The notes beneath the pieces were generated by a model. It was not told the origin of the DNA. It did not search any database and saw only the letters and a list, made by a program, of their open reading frames with translations. A stretch of 64,000 nucleotides of DNA from Shimia sp. SK013 (GTDB lineage: Bacteria > Pseudomonadota > Alphaproteobacteria > Rhodobacterales > Rhodobacteraceae): the NCBI RefSeq assembly GCF_001292625.1, contig NZ_LAJH01000014.1, forward strand, positions 62,001 through 126,000, read 5' to 3'. Numbering within the stretch: position 1 is the first letter of the stretch; each line of letters begins with the position of its first letter. A program made the translations under genes and the position numbers. Positions 63,165 through 64,000 of this stretch are shown here, in pieces.

Positions 63165-64000
63165 ATGACCCAGATCATCTCCGCCCTTTCCGAGATTTCC
63201 GACCGTTACGACGCCCTGTTCGTTGATCTTTGGGGATGCGTACACAACGGCATTACGGCCTATCCAGACGCCGTCGCCGCGCTGCAAGAATACCGTGCCA
63301 AAGGTGGCGTTGTGGTGCTTGTGACCAACTCACCCCGCCCCCGCGCCAGCGTCGCACAACAGATGCTGGACTTCGGTGTGCCAACCGACGCTTATGACAC
63401 CATCGCCACTTCCGGCGACAGCGCGCGCTCTGCCATGTATCAGGGTGCCGTGGGCGAAAAAGTCTACTTCATGGGCGAAGCAGAACGCGACGCCGACTTC
63501 TTTAAGCCACTGGATATATTGGATAACCCTACAAACATTCAGCGCGTTGCGCTGACCGAGGCCGAAGGCATCGTCTGTTGCGGCCCGTTTGATCCAATGG
63601 CCGATCCCGATGTGAACCGCGCGGATTTTCTCTATGCCAAAACCAAGGGCATGAAGCTGCTGTGCGCCAATCCCGACATCGTTGTCGACCGCGGCGAAGT
63701 TCGGGAATGGTGCGCCGGCGCATTGGCGCGGCTCTATACGGAAATGGGCGGCGAAAGCCTCTACTTTGGCAAGCCTCATCCACCGATCTACGATCTCGCG
63801 CGCCGTCGCCTGACCGCGTTAGGAAAATCGATACCGTCCCATGCCATTCTCGGCATCGGAGACGGCCCCCAGACCGACATCATTGGTGCAATGGGCGAAG
63901 ACATCGATTCCCTCTTCATCACCGGCGGCCTCGCCGCCACAGAAACCAAAACGACGCACCAACCGGACCCATCCGCCCTAAGTAATTATATCGAAACAGA
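63165..64000 (+). CDS. HAD-IIA family hydrolase, TIGR01459-like (3' truncated by window)
   Basis: 278 residues are visible before the window ends; the frame stays open. YDALFVDLWGCVHNGITAYP is the first HAD motif (DxWG form with the nucleophile Asp), VVLVTNSPRPRASVAQQMLD the second (Thr/Ser), YFGKPHPPIYDLARRRL the Lys motif III and LGIGDGPQTDIIGAMGEDID motif IV. It matches the TIGR01459 subgroup, whose substrate is unknown, possibly a phosphosugar. A CAGGACAG site precedes the ATG at 63165. A few residues are probably missing at the C-terminus. Confidence 0.88.
   Translation, partial: MTQIISALSEISDRYDALFVDLWGCVHNGITAYPDAVAALQEYRAKGGVVVLVTNSPRPRASVAQQMLDFGVPTDAYDTIATSGDSARSAMYQGAVGEKVYFMGEAERDADFFKPLDILDNPTNIQRVALTEAEGIVCCGPFDPMADPDVNRADFLYAKTKGMKLLCANPDIVVDRGEVREWCAGALARLYTEMGGESLYFGKPHPPIYDLARRRLTALGKSIPSHAILGIGDGPQTDIIGAMGEDIDSLFITGGLAATETKTTHQPDPSALSNYIET

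Overview
The window looks like a chromosomal segment of a marine alphaproteobacterium of the Roseobacter group (Rhodobacteraceae). This rests on the high G+C content, alphaproteobacterial gene pairs (Hsp20 with DUF1150, a DUF2161 gene), a form-II CoxL-like gene, a phosphonate dioxygenase/HD-oxygenase pair, a fused Sat-CysC, and a 45-residue basic peptide of a type I associate with this group. These are family-level recognitions made by reading; no database search was run. Genes are densely packed on both strands, with many 4-8 nt overlaps. I see no tRNA, rRNA, CRISPR array, insertion sequence or prophage.

Layout. 1-8.2 kb: a nitroreductase fragment, a DUF2235 hydrolase overlapping a solitary CoxL-like molybdenum hydroxylase, a PLP decarboxylase divergent from an Lrp regulator, and a LysR regulator divergent from a TmpA/TmpB-like (PhnY/PhnZ-type) pair. 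8.2-19.4 kb: valS, a DUF1992 protein, a crotonase, two aminotransferases, an ABC exporter and a long FabH-like synthase. 19.4-23.2 kb: a regulatory patch with a solo LuxR regulator and a small companion gene, flanked by two plus-strand intergenic stretches that fold into long helices and end in intrinsic terminators (candidate ncRNAs); then a sulfotransferase and thymidine kinase. 23.2-30.5 kb: a minus-strand run of hydroxyacid dehydrogenase, CsaA, ProC and YbjN, then a three-gene ABC/HlyD export operon. 30.6-35.7 kb: ubiK, lgt-midA-pgeF, a 45-aa basic peptide, Lrp and trxB.

35.8-42.7 kb is the most unusual part. It holds a cytochrome P450, a membrane cyclase joining six membrane spans, a [2Fe-2S] ferredoxin domain and a class III cyclase, an in-frame fusion of a MarR-like winged helix to sulfate adenylyltransferase/APS kinase, a fasciclin protein, and an orphan Imm27-type immunity gene. 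42.7-52.5 kb: an Hsp20/DUF1150 operon behind a sigma-32-type promoter, purE-purK, glycerate kinase, lipase, Nudix, EamA, RsgA, and groES-groEL behind a perfect CIRCE operator. 52.5-64 kb: an unknown gene, a DsbA-type isomerase, an SDR, a second sulfotransferase, hydrolases, a quinone reductase, DUF2161, TraB/GumN, a Mn-pyrophosphatase, a MarR-controlled hydrolase operon with two tandem operators, a GT25-like glycosyltransferase, and a HAD hydrolase cut by the window end. An 11-bp-period intergenic repeat occurs at both 23.15 and 63.05 kb.

Functional themes are sulfur assimilation and sulfate transfer (Sat-CysC, two sulfotransferases), redox homeostasis (TrxB, quinone reductase, ferredoxin-cyclase), protein quality control (GroESL, Hsp20), envelope biogenesis (Lgt, PgeF, GT25-like) and C1/C2 metabolism (class V aminotransferase, glycerate kinase, hydroxyacid dehydrogenase). 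Many starts were moved inward from the longest open frame, using ribosome-binding sites and family lengths.
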